From assembly GCA_902763885.1 (NCBI GenBank), contig CACWTU010000016.1:1-51462 (forward strand): a DNA stretch of 51,462 bases. Direction: 5' to 3'. The position numbers and the translations under genes were made by a program. Within the stretch, counting starts at the first letter, position 1. Every line of letters starts with the position of its first letter. The notes below the pieces were generated by a model that saw only the letters and a program-made list of their open reading frames with translations, was not told the DNA's origin and ran no database searches. Positions 17,790 through 25,685 of the stretch are shown piece by piece. This stretch comes from an uncultured Bacteroidales bacterium (lineage in GTDB: Bacteria; Bacteroidota; Bacteroidia; Bacteroidales; Bacteroidaceae).

Positions 17790-18899
17790 ATGGAAGATAA
17801 AGAAAAGGAAATATGGATATTTCTATCCCATTCAAGTGCTGATTTTGATAAAGTTCGTCTTATAAGGAATTATTTGGAGGAGAAATCTTATAGACCATTA
17901 ATGTTCTATCTTAAATGCCTTGAGACTGAAGAAGAAACATTTGATCTAATCAAAAGAGAAATAGATGTCAGGACTCGTTTTATACTTTGTAATAGTAAAA
18001 ATGCTCAAAATTCTGATTGGGTAAGAAAAGAGATGGATTACATAAAAAATGCGAGGCCAAAACGCTCATATGAAGTCATCGATCTCTCAAAACCATTAGA
18101 ACAATTGAAACCTGAGTTAGATAAGTATATGGATAAGACCAATGTTTTTATATCTTATTCATTGCTGAGGCAACATGTTTTTGATATGATTAATGAGCGT
18201 TTATCAAAATATGATATTCGTGTTTTTTATCCGGATAAGGATGCCAAATTACGGGAATCATTGGGTGACCAAGATATAAAAAATACAATAACATATGTGT
18301 CCAGTTATGGATATTATATATTATTGGCAGATGATGACTCCATAAAAGGTGAGTGGGCTATTCGGGAATTAGAGCAGGCTATTGAGATGGATGCAAAGAT
18401 TTTTGTTATTGCATTATCTGAGAATGCATTAGAATGGTGTCGTTATAACAACAAAAATATTCCCAAGAGTCATATAGTAAAAATATCAGTAAATCCTTTA
18501 TATGATAGTTATACGGCTGATGAAATTACAGATATAATCCTTTCTAAAGTATTAACACCAGGTGCAATAATTACTCATGGAGATAATTTCAGGACGGGAA
18601 AGAATGCCGCAGTTGATGAAAAAGAGGCCAATCGCCTAAATGAAATACTTATTCGTATTGCAAAAGAGACACATAGTCCGGATACTAAAGTGTTTTTAGT
18701 TGATAGTTATTCAAAAGGTCTTCATGGCTTTCCAAAAGATTTAAATAAAGCTCAAAAGTATATTTCGAAACGTAAATCTTCTATTGTTGATGATAATATA
18801 GCCCATTATTTAAATATTACTCAGGAAAGAATACGCAAGAAACTGACTCGTTCTATCAAAAGACATTCTGGCTTGGGAGATCGAGACAAAAAAATCTAA
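17790..18899 (+). CDS. Tandem TIR-domain protein
   Basis: This is a 369-residue soluble protein with two TIR domains. The first, about residues 6-95, has 'EIWIFLSHSSADFDKV' and 'SDWVRKE' (W77, E81). The second, about 117-235, has 'TNVFISYSLLRQHVF' and 'GEWAIRE' (W189, E193). Both keep WxxxE. The C-terminal 120 residues are helical and unassigned. There is no membrane helix, unlike the other two clear TIR genes, which suggests a cytoplasmic role. Two intact TIR domains in one chain fit the known need for TIR self-association in NADases. It is 90 bp after the TIR-TM gene. Confidence 0.8.
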   Translation: MEDKEKEIWIFLSHSSADFDKVRLIRNYLEEKSYRPLMFYLKCLETEEETFDLIKREIDVRTRFILCNSKNAQNSDWVRKEMDYIKNARPKRSYEVIDLSKPLEQLKPELDKYMDKTNVFISYSLLRQHVFDMINERLSKYDIRVFYPDKDAKLRESLGDQDIKNTITYVSSYGYYILLADDDSIKGEWAIRELEQAIEMDAKIFVIALSENALEWCRYNNKNIPKSHIVKISVNPLYDSYTADEITDIILSKVLTPGAIITHGDNFRTGKNAAVDEKEANRLNEILIRIAKETHSPDTKVFLVDSYSKGLHGFPKDLNKAQKYISKRKSSIVDDNIAHYLNITQERIRKKLTRSIKRHSGLGDRDKKI

Positions 18900-18955
18900 T
18901 TGTGAGATAAAGTGATAGAAACAATAGAAAAATGACTCTATATTTGAAGAAAAAA

Positions 18956-18963
18956 TATCTTTG
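18956..18963 (+). promoter_or_regulatory. Bacteroidota -7 promoter box (TATCTTTG)
   Basis: TATCTTTG matches the Bacteroidota -7 consensus TAnnTTTG and lies 22 bp before the ATG of the sigma-like gene. No clear TTTG -33 box is at the usual spacing. It suggests the sigma-like gene can be transcribed by the housekeeping sigma. Confidence 0.4.
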
Positions 18964-18985
18964 CTAACAAAAAAGTATTAAGAAT

Positions 18986-19849
18986 ATGAAATTTAGACAT
19001 GAGACCTTAGAAGATGATATGGTGTACCGAGACCATGTTGTTGAGAATGAAAGAGAATATGTTAATGACTTCTTGGGCCCTTTCTCAAAAGATATCCTTC
19101 AGTATGTTGGAAAGTATTTTATGATAGTGCAACCATCAGTTGTTTATAATCAAGTGAATAAGTCTTACTATGAGGATTATGCATCGCCTATGAAAAGTGA
19201 TTTTTATATGTTTATAGCTAAACCTTTTTTTGTAGGCGATGATAATGTGAATATGTCAAATCCGATTCCTCAATGGAATAATTTGAGGAAGTATGAAGCA
19301 AAAAACAATTGTAAGTTACACTCCTTTGTATATACGATAACTTTTCGAGAATTTTATAAAAGAGCAAAAACACTTCAAAAGTCACCTGATGTTGGAACAG
19401 TTTTTACAGAAGAGGTTTTTAATTTTTTTGAGCAACTATTTTATGATCAGGATGTGTCTTCTGACGATTTTGGTGCTGAAATTCAAACTGATTTAAGGAA
19501 TGCATTAACTGATTTAAGGAACATCAATACTAATACTGTTAACGAAGATAATGTTAGGTATAAATTTGATGGTGAGAAAGACTATCGCGTTTTGGAACTA
19601 TGCATTATGTATGAATATGATTGGGAAGATGTTGCTGATGAGCTAAGAGATTACTTTAAGAAACCATTTTCTGGTCCATTATCAGAGATTCCAACTGAAG
19701 AGAAGAAAGACATACAAAGTAGAATTGCTCAGTGGAAAAAAAGAGCGATACTTCACCTTACTGATATGGTTTGCGATAGTGACAAATATATCAATTTAAA
19801 GAGAGCTATTAGACAGAATAAGATAAACGGAACTCTTAAAACTAAATGA
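18986..19849 (+). CDS. Divergent ECF-like sigma factor
   Basis: This 287-residue protein fits a stretched sigma-70/ECF layout. Residues about 25-130 include 'NCKLHSFVYTITFREFYKRA', like the 'L.sWLytIa.n...r..r' end of region 2. Residues about 165-262 include 'RVLELCIMYEYDWEDVADEL', like the region-4 helix-turn-helix, followed by 'RIAQWKKRAILHL'. Between them the linker is longer than in common ECFs. The next gene overlaps by ATGA and starts with an anti-sigma-like segment, which supports the reading. Without a profile search this remains a moderate call. Confidence 0.55.
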   Translation: MKFRHETLEDDMVYRDHVVENEREYVNDFLGPFSKDILQYVGKYFMIVQPSVVYNQVNKSYYEDYASPMKSDFYMFIAKPFFVGDDNVNMSNPIPQWNNLRKYEAKNNCKLHSFVYTITFREFYKRAKTLQKSPDVGTVFTEEVFNFFEQLFYDQDVSSDDFGAEIQTDLRNALTDLRNINTNTVNEDNVRYKFDGEKDYRVLELCIMYEYDWEDVADELRDYFKKPFSGPLSEIPTEEKKDIQSRIAQWKKRAILHLTDMVCDSDKYINLKRAIRQNKINGTLKTK

Positions 19850-20889
19850 TTAATATGGTTAGAGACGAAGAAATAGCTGCTTATCTGGAAGGAAGATTAT
19901 CCAGAGCAGAGATAGGGGACTTGAAAAAAAGACTTGACGAGAATGGCGAATCTGGTCTACTTACTCATTTGTTATACTCAGAAGCTCTATATTTGGACGA
20001 GTTGGATTTTGGTGAAGAGAGGGGCGTTGTTGATAATCAGAAAAAAATAATATCTATTTCCATTCCTTTAAATAAAAATGAAAGTAGAATTTTGGCTCTT
20101 GACCCGATGCGTCTAGCAGCAGCAAAAACTGACGGCTATTTGTGCGACCTTGAATGTGAAGAATACATTTTGTTGTCATTGGGATATGATGTTAATAAAA
20201 AGACCTTATTAGATGAAGCATATAAGAACAAATGGATGAAAGAAAAGGGTATGCCTATTTACCAGATAGGTCGCCTGTTGGAGAAGTATAAACTATCAGT
20301 TGCCCGCAAATACAATCAATATACAATAGAAGATATTGAAGGATGTCTGGAACAAGGTAATAAACTTATTGCTGTTGTTAATGCGCAAAAACTGTTGTTG
20401 AAGGATAATCTCAATCAACAAGAATCTGAAGAGAAAAATCCCAATCATGCGGTTGTTATTATTTCTCTTTCTGTTAGTGAAAACAAAGTCTACCTTTTTG
20501 ATCCGCAAACAGGGAATGCTCAGGACGAATGCTCTTTAGATGATTTTGTTCAAGCATGGAGTGATTCTCAGAATTTTCTTGTTGTATCAAACACTCGTGA
20601 TAATTTTGAATATGATCCACAACCAATTAATGTTGATGATATCAAGTTGGATCCTTCGCTTGGCGAACTTGTTGAGATTCTGGCAGAAAATAACCATGAA
20701 ATATGGGCCTCAGATCGCAAAAAGGAAGGTTGGACATATGGACCTAAGAGAAATGATGATAAGAAAGAAAACCCAGATATGCGTCCGTATTCTGATTTAG
20801 AAGATAAAGAAAAAGAATATGATCGCAAAATGGCAATAAATACTTTGAAGCTAGCACAAAAGATTGGATATAAGATTGTTAAGGAATAA
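19846..20889 (+). CDS. Anti-sigma-like head + C39-like cysteine peptidase + RyR domain
   Basis: This 347-residue protein has three parts. Residues 1-55 ('DEEIAAYLEGRLSRAEIGDL') look like the N-terminus of an anti-sigma factor. Residues about 85-250 look like a papain-fold C39-type peptidase: C100 in 'LCDLECEEYILLSLGY', H201 in 'NPNHAVVI' and D219 in 'LFDPQTG' are the probable triad. Residues about 268-345 are a ryanodine-receptor (RyR) repeat: 'NNHEIWASDRKKEGWTYGP', then 'EKEYDRKMAINTLK'. The gene overlaps the sigma-like gene by ATGA and is followed by a terminator. I infer a regulator whose peptidase is gated by a ligand at the RyR domain. Confidence 0.72.
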   Translation: MINMVRDEEIAAYLEGRLSRAEIGDLKKRLDENGESGLLTHLLYSEALYLDELDFGEERGVVDNQKKIISISIPLNKNESRILALDPMRLAAAKTDGYLCDLECEEYILLSLGYDVNKKTLLDEAYKNKWMKEKGMPIYQIGRLLEKYKLSVARKYNQYTIEDIEGCLEQGNKLIAVVNAQKLLLKDNLNQQESEEKNPNHAVVIISLSVSENKVYLFDPQTGNAQDECSLDDFVQAWSDSQNFLVVSNTRDNFEYDPQPINVDDIKLDPSLGELVEILAENNHEIWASDRKKEGWTYGPKRNDDKKENPDMRPYSDLEDKEKEYDRKMAINTLKLAQKIGYKIVKE

Positions 20890-20910
20890 ATTACCTATAA
20901 AAATAACATG

Positions 20911-20944
20911 AAATGTGAAAGGTTTTCTTATACCTTTCACATTT
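20911..20944 (+). terminator. Intrinsic terminator after block 1
   Basis: AAATGTGAAAGGT (20911-20923) pairs with ACCTTTCACATTT (20932-20944), with an 8-nt loop and a following T-run. It closes the TIR/sigma block and separates it from the RyR/peptidase block. Confidence 0.85.
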
Positions 20945-21033
20945 TTTTTGTTATCTATAATGATAGAATAAACAACTTGTTGCCTCATATAGATACAATA
21001 CAAACAATTATCAACCTTTAATCAATTAAAACT

Positions 21034-21180
21034 ATGGGACCTATTGTATCACAAATTGGAACTGCTTCCGTTCAGGTTGTTCAACAGATTCTGCAATCAC
21101 CTCACACAAGGTATATGTGCGTTAAGGCTACTGAAGCAATTATTAAGAATCTGAAACAGAGAATCTCTATTGTAAGTTGA
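21034..21180 (+). CDS. Small protein, 48 aa, unknown
   Basis: The ATG at 21034 opens 48 codons beginning 'MGPIVSQIGTASVQVVQQIL' and ending at TGA 21180. It has an amphipathic first half and a basic second half ('AIIKNLKQRISIVS'). It is the first frame after the block-1 terminator and precedes the free RyR gene by 25 bp. I do not recognise it. It may be a peptide substrate or leader for the neighbouring cysteine peptidase, but it has no double-glycine leader, so this is speculation. Confidence 0.45.
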   Translation: MGPIVSQIGTASVQVVQQILQSPHTRYMCVKATEAIIKNLKQRISIVS

Positions 21181-21205
21181 TTGTTTATAATCAAGTTAGT
21201 TACTT

Positions 21206-21502
21206 ATGAAAAAGAGGGATACTTATGTGCCAAAGGTGGTTGATGTCGCGGATATACAACTACCGGAAGAATTAACTCCTTTGGTGGAGAAGATGGCGAA
21301 GAATGTTCATGATGTATGGGCGGCGTCTCGCATAAAAGAGGGGTGGACCTATGGTCCTTTTCGAGATGATAAAACGAAAACAAATCCATGCTTGGTTCCT
21401 TATGAGAACTTACCAGACAATGAGAGAACCTATGATCGGAACACTGCCTTGGGAACTCTTAAACTCATCATTAAGTTGGGTTTTAAGATATCGGTGAATT
21501 GA
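21206..21502 (+). CDS. Stand-alone RyR-domain protein
   Basis: This 98-residue protein is almost entirely one ryanodine-receptor repeat (about residues 22-96): 'NVHDVWAASRIKEGWTYGP' is near-identical in pattern to the RyR part of the upstream fusion, followed by 'NPCLVPYENLPDNERTYDRN' and 'ALGTLKLIIKLGFKI'. Bacterial RyR domains are thought to be ligand-binding modules. Here it is detached from any other domain and sits 80 bp before a free C39-like peptidase, so the two genes supply in trans what the upstream fusion joins in one chain. Confidence 0.85.
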   Translation: MKKRDTYVPKVVDVADIQLPEELTPLVEKMAKNVHDVWAASRIKEGWTYGPFRDDKTKTNPCLVPYENLPDNERTYDRNTALGTLKLIIKLGFKISVN

Positions 21503-21582
21503 TGATAGAATTCTTGAATAGAGAACTCTAAATAAAAAAAGAGAATAATTAATTGATTGTTTAACAAAAAAGAGAGAATGTT

Positions 21583-22182
21583 ATGAACACTACTTTTGAA
21601 ATCGGCTTTGCCGAAGCCAATCATGATTTTGGCTTACCTTCTGAAAATGTAAACATTCCCAGTATGATTCAGCATACAGATGATGGTTGTGCTTTTCATT
21701 CAGAAGCCACTATTCTTCATGAGTTTGGAATCAATGTTTCTGAAGAGCAGCTTCAGCGTGAAGGCGCAGAAGAAGGATGGTATCGTCAGGGACATGGTAC
21801 TCCGTTACAGTATATGGGAAGCCATTTAGAGAACCACGGAGTTCCCGTTAATGTTACAGAAGGTAATGGTATTGATAACCTTATTAATGAGTTCTCACAG
21901 GGGCATCGTGTTATTGTTGCATTGGATTCTGGTGAAATATGGTATCCTGGTTTACAGGAACATATGGAAGATCTCATTTATGGCGGTTGTCCTGATCATG
22001 CTCTTATTGTAGATGGAATAAACACATCGGACAACACCATTACCTTGACAGATTCAGGTACAGGTAATTTCAGAATGGAATATCCTTTGGATACATTTAT
22101 GGACGCATGGGAGGATTCCAATTGTCTGATGGTTGCAACAGCTGTCTCTCCTGAGGAATTTTTGGCTCAAGGTGGTGTTTGA
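21583..22182 (+). CDS. C39-like papain-fold cysteine peptidase
   Basis: This 199-residue protein has the C39-type core: C36 in 'HTDDGCAFHSEATILHEFGI', H139 in 'CPDHALIVDG' and D157 in 'LTDSGTGNF' are the likely catalytic residues. A helical middle includes 'GTPLQYMGSHLENHGV'. Its active-site helix aligns with that of the upstream fusion (C, then x3-C/S-E, then IL). No signal peptide or transporter domain is present, so it is not a bacteriocin exporter; it likely acts in the cytoplasm. It ends near a GG pair (AQGGV). The substrate is unknown. Confidence 0.72.
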   Translation: MNTTFEIGFAEANHDFGLPSENVNIPSMIQHTDDGCAFHSEATILHEFGINVSEEQLQREGAEEGWYRQGHGTPLQYMGSHLENHGVPVNVTEGNGIDNLINEFSQGHRVIVALDSGEIWYPGLQEHMEDLIYGGCPDHALIVDGINTSDNTITLTDSGTGNFRMEYPLDTFMDAWEDSNCLMVATAVSPEEFLAQGGV

Positions 22183-22233
22183 CATACAACTCAACAATCT
22201 AACCAAACATTTTTAACCTAAATACTCCACATC

Positions 22234-22887
22234 ATGAATGCTATAGAAACAAAACAAAACTATACTCTTCTCAGGTTGCTTTTCATGAAAAAAGGCCGGG
22301 ATCTTTCAAATCTTATTGCTGCACGTATAGACTCTAAAGCAGATGATATGTTGTGCCAGATGATGCATGATATAGAATGGTGTGGAGATCCTAAAGGTTT
22401 TTATGAGAAGGAGATCCCTTTTCGCATAGAAAATCAGCTAAGGAAAGATATGCAGCAGATACCAGAGCTGATAGCTCAGCAATATGCTACAAATTTGACA
22501 TGGTTGCAGGGCAACCTTAAAAGGCTTGGATGTCAGAACTTCACTATTCCATTAACTGGATACAATATGACTGGTTCTGAACAATGTCAAGATAAACTTA
22601 ATCTGATAGATATCCACAGAGTTCGTCTATGCTCAAGATTAGGAACACTATTTGTAGCATTATGCTTATCCGGTTTTGGATTGGGCGCGTTTGTGGGTAG
22701 TATGTTGTGCGGAACAGGAGCAGAGGAACTACTTATATCAAAGAGCAAATCATCCAAAGAGATTATAAAACAAGTTGTGCCAACAATTGTAGACAATTAC
22801 AGGTTGCAGTTAAAGTCTCATGTATTAGGGGTCTTGGCAGAAGTTGACTCAAACATTATGAACGAACTAAAAAAGATAGAGTTATGA
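22234..22887 (+). CDS. Helical membrane protein, dynamin-stalk-like, no GTPase (A)
   Basis: This 217-residue mostly helical protein has one glycine-rich hydrophobic segment at about 136-160 ('LFVALCLSGFGLGAFVGSML') flanked by amphipathic helices. This resembles the membrane-paddle region of bacterial dynamin-like proteins, but the protein is short and has no P-loop. It overlaps the next gene, which has the same plan, by ATGA, so the two probably act as a pair. I infer a membrane-acting component, perhaps pore or bilayer-remodelling. No family is firmly recognised. Confidence 0.5.
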   Translation: MNAIETKQNYTLLRLLFMKKGRDLSNLIAARIDSKADDMLCQMMHDIEWCGDPKGFYEKEIPFRIENQLRKDMQQIPELIAQQYATNLTWLQGNLKRLGCQNFTIPLTGYNMTGSEQCQDKLNLIDIHRVRLCSRLGTLFVALCLSGFGLGAFVGSMLCGTGAEELLISKSKSSKEIIKQVVPTIVDNYRLQLKSHVLGVLAEVDSNIMNELKKIEL

Positions 22888-23711
22888 AGACAACAAATTA
22901 TCCGGCATCCATCATCGACGATGGCGCACACATAATTATTGAACAAATTGAGGAAGAATGTAGAGCTATCCATTCTCATGCAGAATCATCTGCGCTTGCT
23001 TTATTTAGTAACCTTTCATCCAAAATACCAGGATGGATTAACGGGTACAGGTGTCATAATCATGTTGACAATATCTTTAAAATGCAAAGTCAGGTCAAGG
23101 CATATACAGAGGAACTGACAGGTTACCTTCAAGATGATATAAAAAGAGAAACACAAGATTGGGTTTCAAATAGCTTTGTTCCAATGATTCAAAGAGAAAT
23201 AACCACATTATCTAAGGCTGTTGATGCCCGTACTGATGAATATTATGGTAAGTTAAGCAAATTGTCTTTGTCTGTAGATGTCAATAAGAATGATATTGTC
23301 ATAAGAACAACTCCCAGTAAACGTAACCGTATCCTTAGTACGGGTGCTTGTATCCTTATTGGAGATCTTGGTGGCGCTATCATGGGGGGCGCAGGTGGAA
23401 GCGACGCAATGTTCAAGACATTGGGATGTGAGTTCGGGGCAGGAATAGTATTGGGAATAATATCATTGTTTACGCCAGTAGGTCTGGCTGCTATGGTATG
23501 CAGTGCTATAATTTCAGCATTTATAGGTGGATCATGGGCTCTTAATTCCGTGGAGAAAAACATACGTAAGACTCTTGTTGAAAAATGTCGTGAAAGTATT
23601 AACTCTTCAGAAAGAAAAAACAGATTAATTAGAGATATAGATACTAAGATAGATTCATACTTAAATATCATTCTTGAGGATGTAAGGTGGAATCTTAAGC
23701 AATGCTCTTAA
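22884..23711 (+). CDS. Helical membrane protein, dynamin-stalk-like, no GTPase (B)
   Basis: This is a 275-residue protein. A helical N-terminal half (1-130) is followed by a long glycine-rich hydrophobic region at about 150-220 ('DLGGAIMGGAGGSDAMF', 'GIISLFTPVGLAAMVCSAII') and a charged helical tail. That layout matches the C-terminal half of bacterial dynamin-like GTPases, without the GTPase. It is coupled to the preceding gene by an ATGA overlap. The partner ATPase could be the AAA protein encoded next. Confidence 0.5.
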   Translation: MKTTNYPASIIDDGAHIIIEQIEEECRAIHSHAESSALALFSNLSSKIPGWINGYRCHNHVDNIFKMQSQVKAYTEELTGYLQDDIKRETQDWVSNSFVPMIQREITTLSKAVDARTDEYYGKLSKLSLSVDVNKNDIVIRTTPSKRNRILSTGACILIGDLGGAIMGGAGGSDAMFKTLGCEFGAGIVLGIISLFTPVGLAAMVCSAIISAFIGGSWALNSVEKNIRKTLVEKCRESINSSERKNRLIRDIDTKIDSYLNIILEDVRWNLKQCS

Positions 23712-23767
23712 CCTGATTTCGTTACCAATAAATGGCGTTTTAATAAATTAACACTTGTTCTTGAAAG

Positions 23768-23820
23768 AAATTGTCTTGGTGGACTCTCTTTTTAATTGAG
23801 ATGTGAAACCGAGACAATTT
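23768..23820 (+). promoter_or_regulatory. 13-bp stem just upstream of the AAA gene start
   Basis: AAATTGTCTTGGT (23768-23780) pairs with ACCGAGACAATTT (23808-23820) with one G-T wobble and a 27-nt loop. It ends 5 nt before the likely ATG at 23826, so it would cover the ribosome-binding region when folded. There is no T-run. It may control translation or be a protein-binding site. Confidence 0.5.
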
Positions 23821-23825
23821 GTTTT

Positions 23826-25259
23826 ATGCAGAATAGTATGGAAAGTGGACTACTGATTTACCAAAGCAATGGCTCGATAGAATCAACCATTGCTGTGCTT
23901 CCTAATCTAAAGGAGCAGAAGGTTAAATCACTCGTGATTGGCCCGATAAATTGTGGGAAATACAAAACTGAGAGTTACAGAAAACTGATCAATGAAGCTC
24001 ATTCCTTAAATATTAAGGTTATTCAGAAAGCAACTATTGAGTCACGCAGTATGATTAATACATCCTGCATGGCGTTAGTACAGTTCTTTACTCTGATAAT
24101 AACTTTGGGTGTTGATGCCATTCTGTTTGATAACATTGGAATGATACCTAAAAGGAATCTTAAAAAAATGATATCCAGTTTTAAGAGGCTTAATCCTGAT
24201 TTTAGTTTTTATGGCACTGTTGCTGTCAATGACAAGGGCTTAATCGTTCTGCCGGAGGAACTGACGTTCTGGGAGCGCCTGTATTACTTCTTCAAGGGCA
24301 GGACAATAGGGGCAGTATCACGTAGGTATTCAAGCTTGTTGGACGGCATGATAGATGAAACAAAACTTTTGTCATTAAATGATAAGGTTCCGGAAAACGC
24401 TGAACAATCCGAGCATGAAAAGGAAGAACCAAACCGCATACATCTCTCTGTTGACGATATGGTGATGAGTGATAAAGAGAGAGAAGATATAAATGAAATC
24501 TTGTCGGTAGTACAAAACGTACCGGAAATAGTGGGTCGGTACAGCACGAGTAAGAGTTTGCTCAAGGAGTTGAACGGATGTTTCCTATTCGTACTTGTTG
24601 GACCTCCCGGATCAGGTAAGACGCTTAGAGCCCAGATGCTGGCAGATGTTTTGGGGCGAGAGTATATTGAAGTCAGTTTAGCTAATATTCTTGGGCGTTT
24701 GGTTGGAGACAGCGAAAAGCACTTGAGTGAGTTGTTTGCAACAGCTGAGAAGGAGCACCAGATTTTGATTTTCAATGAAGGCGATGCATTGTTCTGCTCT
24801 CGTTCAAACTCAGACTCGGCAGCTGCCGATAACAAACTAGTCTCTCATGCTCTGACGCTCTTGGAGAATAGTAGGGTTGATTGCTTTATAACAACTAATC
24901 GTGCTGATGCAATTGACTTTGCGGTGAAGAGCCGTATAATGCGTACAATAAAGGTTAATGCACCATCGGCTGAATGCTTGGGACAATTGTATGAGAAGAA
25001 TCTACATGAATTCCCATTTCTGGATAGGAACATTGATTATTTGAAACTGGGAGAAGCATCAGAGGATTTCTCATACAGAGATGTAAACAAAACAATTTTG
25101 ATTGCCCTTGGCAAGATGGCTGCCTCATCCAAATATGTACTTACACAGTCCATGCTAGAGGATGCAATAAGAGAGAGAGTAAACAAGCCAAATGTTTCGG
25201 AAGAGAGTTTGGCACAATTTGTAGAACACACACAAAGAAATAACCAATTAATTCATTAA
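23826..25259 (+). CDS. AAA+ ATPase with alpha/beta N-terminal domain and altered Walker B
   Basis: This protein has 477 residues from the ATG at 23826 (a TTG at 23796 is less likely because it lies in the hairpin). Residues about 1-140 alternate strands and helices like a TIM barrel ('VKSLVIGPI', 'LNIKVIQKA', 'GVDAILFDNIGMI'). The AAA core has Walker A 'GPPGSGKT' at about 259-266. The Walker B reads 'ILIFNEGDALF' at about 313-323, with Asn in place of the usual Asp. A sensor/arginine region, 'TTNRADAIDFAVKSRI', follows. It sits after the paired membrane proteins and 4 bp before a membrane-protein gene. Confidence 0.8.
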   Translation: MQNSMESGLLIYQSNGSIESTIAVLPNLKEQKVKSLVIGPINCGKYKTESYRKLINEAHSLNIKVIQKATIESRSMINTSCMALVQFFTLIITLGVDAILFDNIGMIPKRNLKKMISSFKRLNPDFSFYGTVAVNDKGLIVLPEELTFWERLYYFFKGRTIGAVSRRYSSLLDGMIDETKLLSLNDKVPENAEQSEHEKEEPNRIHLSVDDMVMSDKEREDINEILSVVQNVPEIVGRYSTSKSLLKELNGCFLFVLVGPPGSGKTLRAQMLADVLGREYIEVSLANILGRLVGDSEKHLSELFATAEKEHQILIFNEGDALFCSRSNSDSAAADNKLVSHALTLLENSRVDCFITTNRADAIDFAVKSRIMRTIKVNAPSAECLGQLYEKNLHEFPFLDRNIDYLKLGEASEDFSYRDVNKTILIALGKMAASSKYVLTQSMLEDAIRERVNKPNVSEESLAQFVEHTQRNNQLIH

Positions 25260-25263
25260 AGAT

Positions 25264-25671
25264 ATGTTTATAGAAATTGTTTCTTTAATTGCATTGTCTG
25301 TGATAACAGCAATAGTGTTTTCGGCCTTGTTAGTGGCTGCTATAATGGCAATAATAACTTTTAGCGAGTATATCGCTAATCAGTTGTCAGGCTGGTTCCG
25401 CCTTCTTAAGATTTGGTATAGGGAACGTAACGGTAAGATACGTTCGGCTGTAATAGTTATTCGAGGCCGTGATGAGAAAAAACTGACTTATAAACTAAAA
25501 GTAGATGAGAAGGTTTATGTAGAATCAGATGTGCCTGAATTTAAAGAAATGTTAGACCAGGCTGAGAACAAAAAATCATTTATTGAAATAGAGGGTAGGA
25601 AGGTCGCGGCCGTCCATGTTGACAAAGATGCCGAAGAACAGGCTCTTAATCAAAATAATAACAACTTTTAA
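25264..25671 (+). CDS. Small membrane protein with soluble C-terminal domain
   Basis: This is a 135-residue protein. A hydrophobic helix or hairpin at about residues 3-35 ('LIALSVITAIVFSALLVAAI') is followed by a basic stretch and a soluble beta-rich part ('RSAVIVIRGRDEKKLTYKL'). The acidic tail ends in an Asn run. It starts 4 bp after the AAA gene, so the two are probably co-translated. No family is recognised. Confidence 0.65.
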   Translation: MFIEIVSLIALSVITAIVFSALLVAAIMAIITFSEYIANQLSGWFRLLKIWYRERNGKIRSAVIVIRGRDEKKLTYKLKVDEKVYVESDVPEFKEMLDQAENKKSFIEIEGRKVAAVHVDKDAEEQALNQNNNNF

Positions 25672-25685
25672 TCATATATAAGGAT

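Noticed and set aside
21519-21530. TAGAGAACTCTA small palindrome before the C39-like gene
   Set aside because: Five-base arms in AT-rich DNA are expected by chance.
24284-24835. 183-codon minus-strand frame inside the AAA gene
   Set aside because: Ser-rich antisense shadow of the Walker A/B region.
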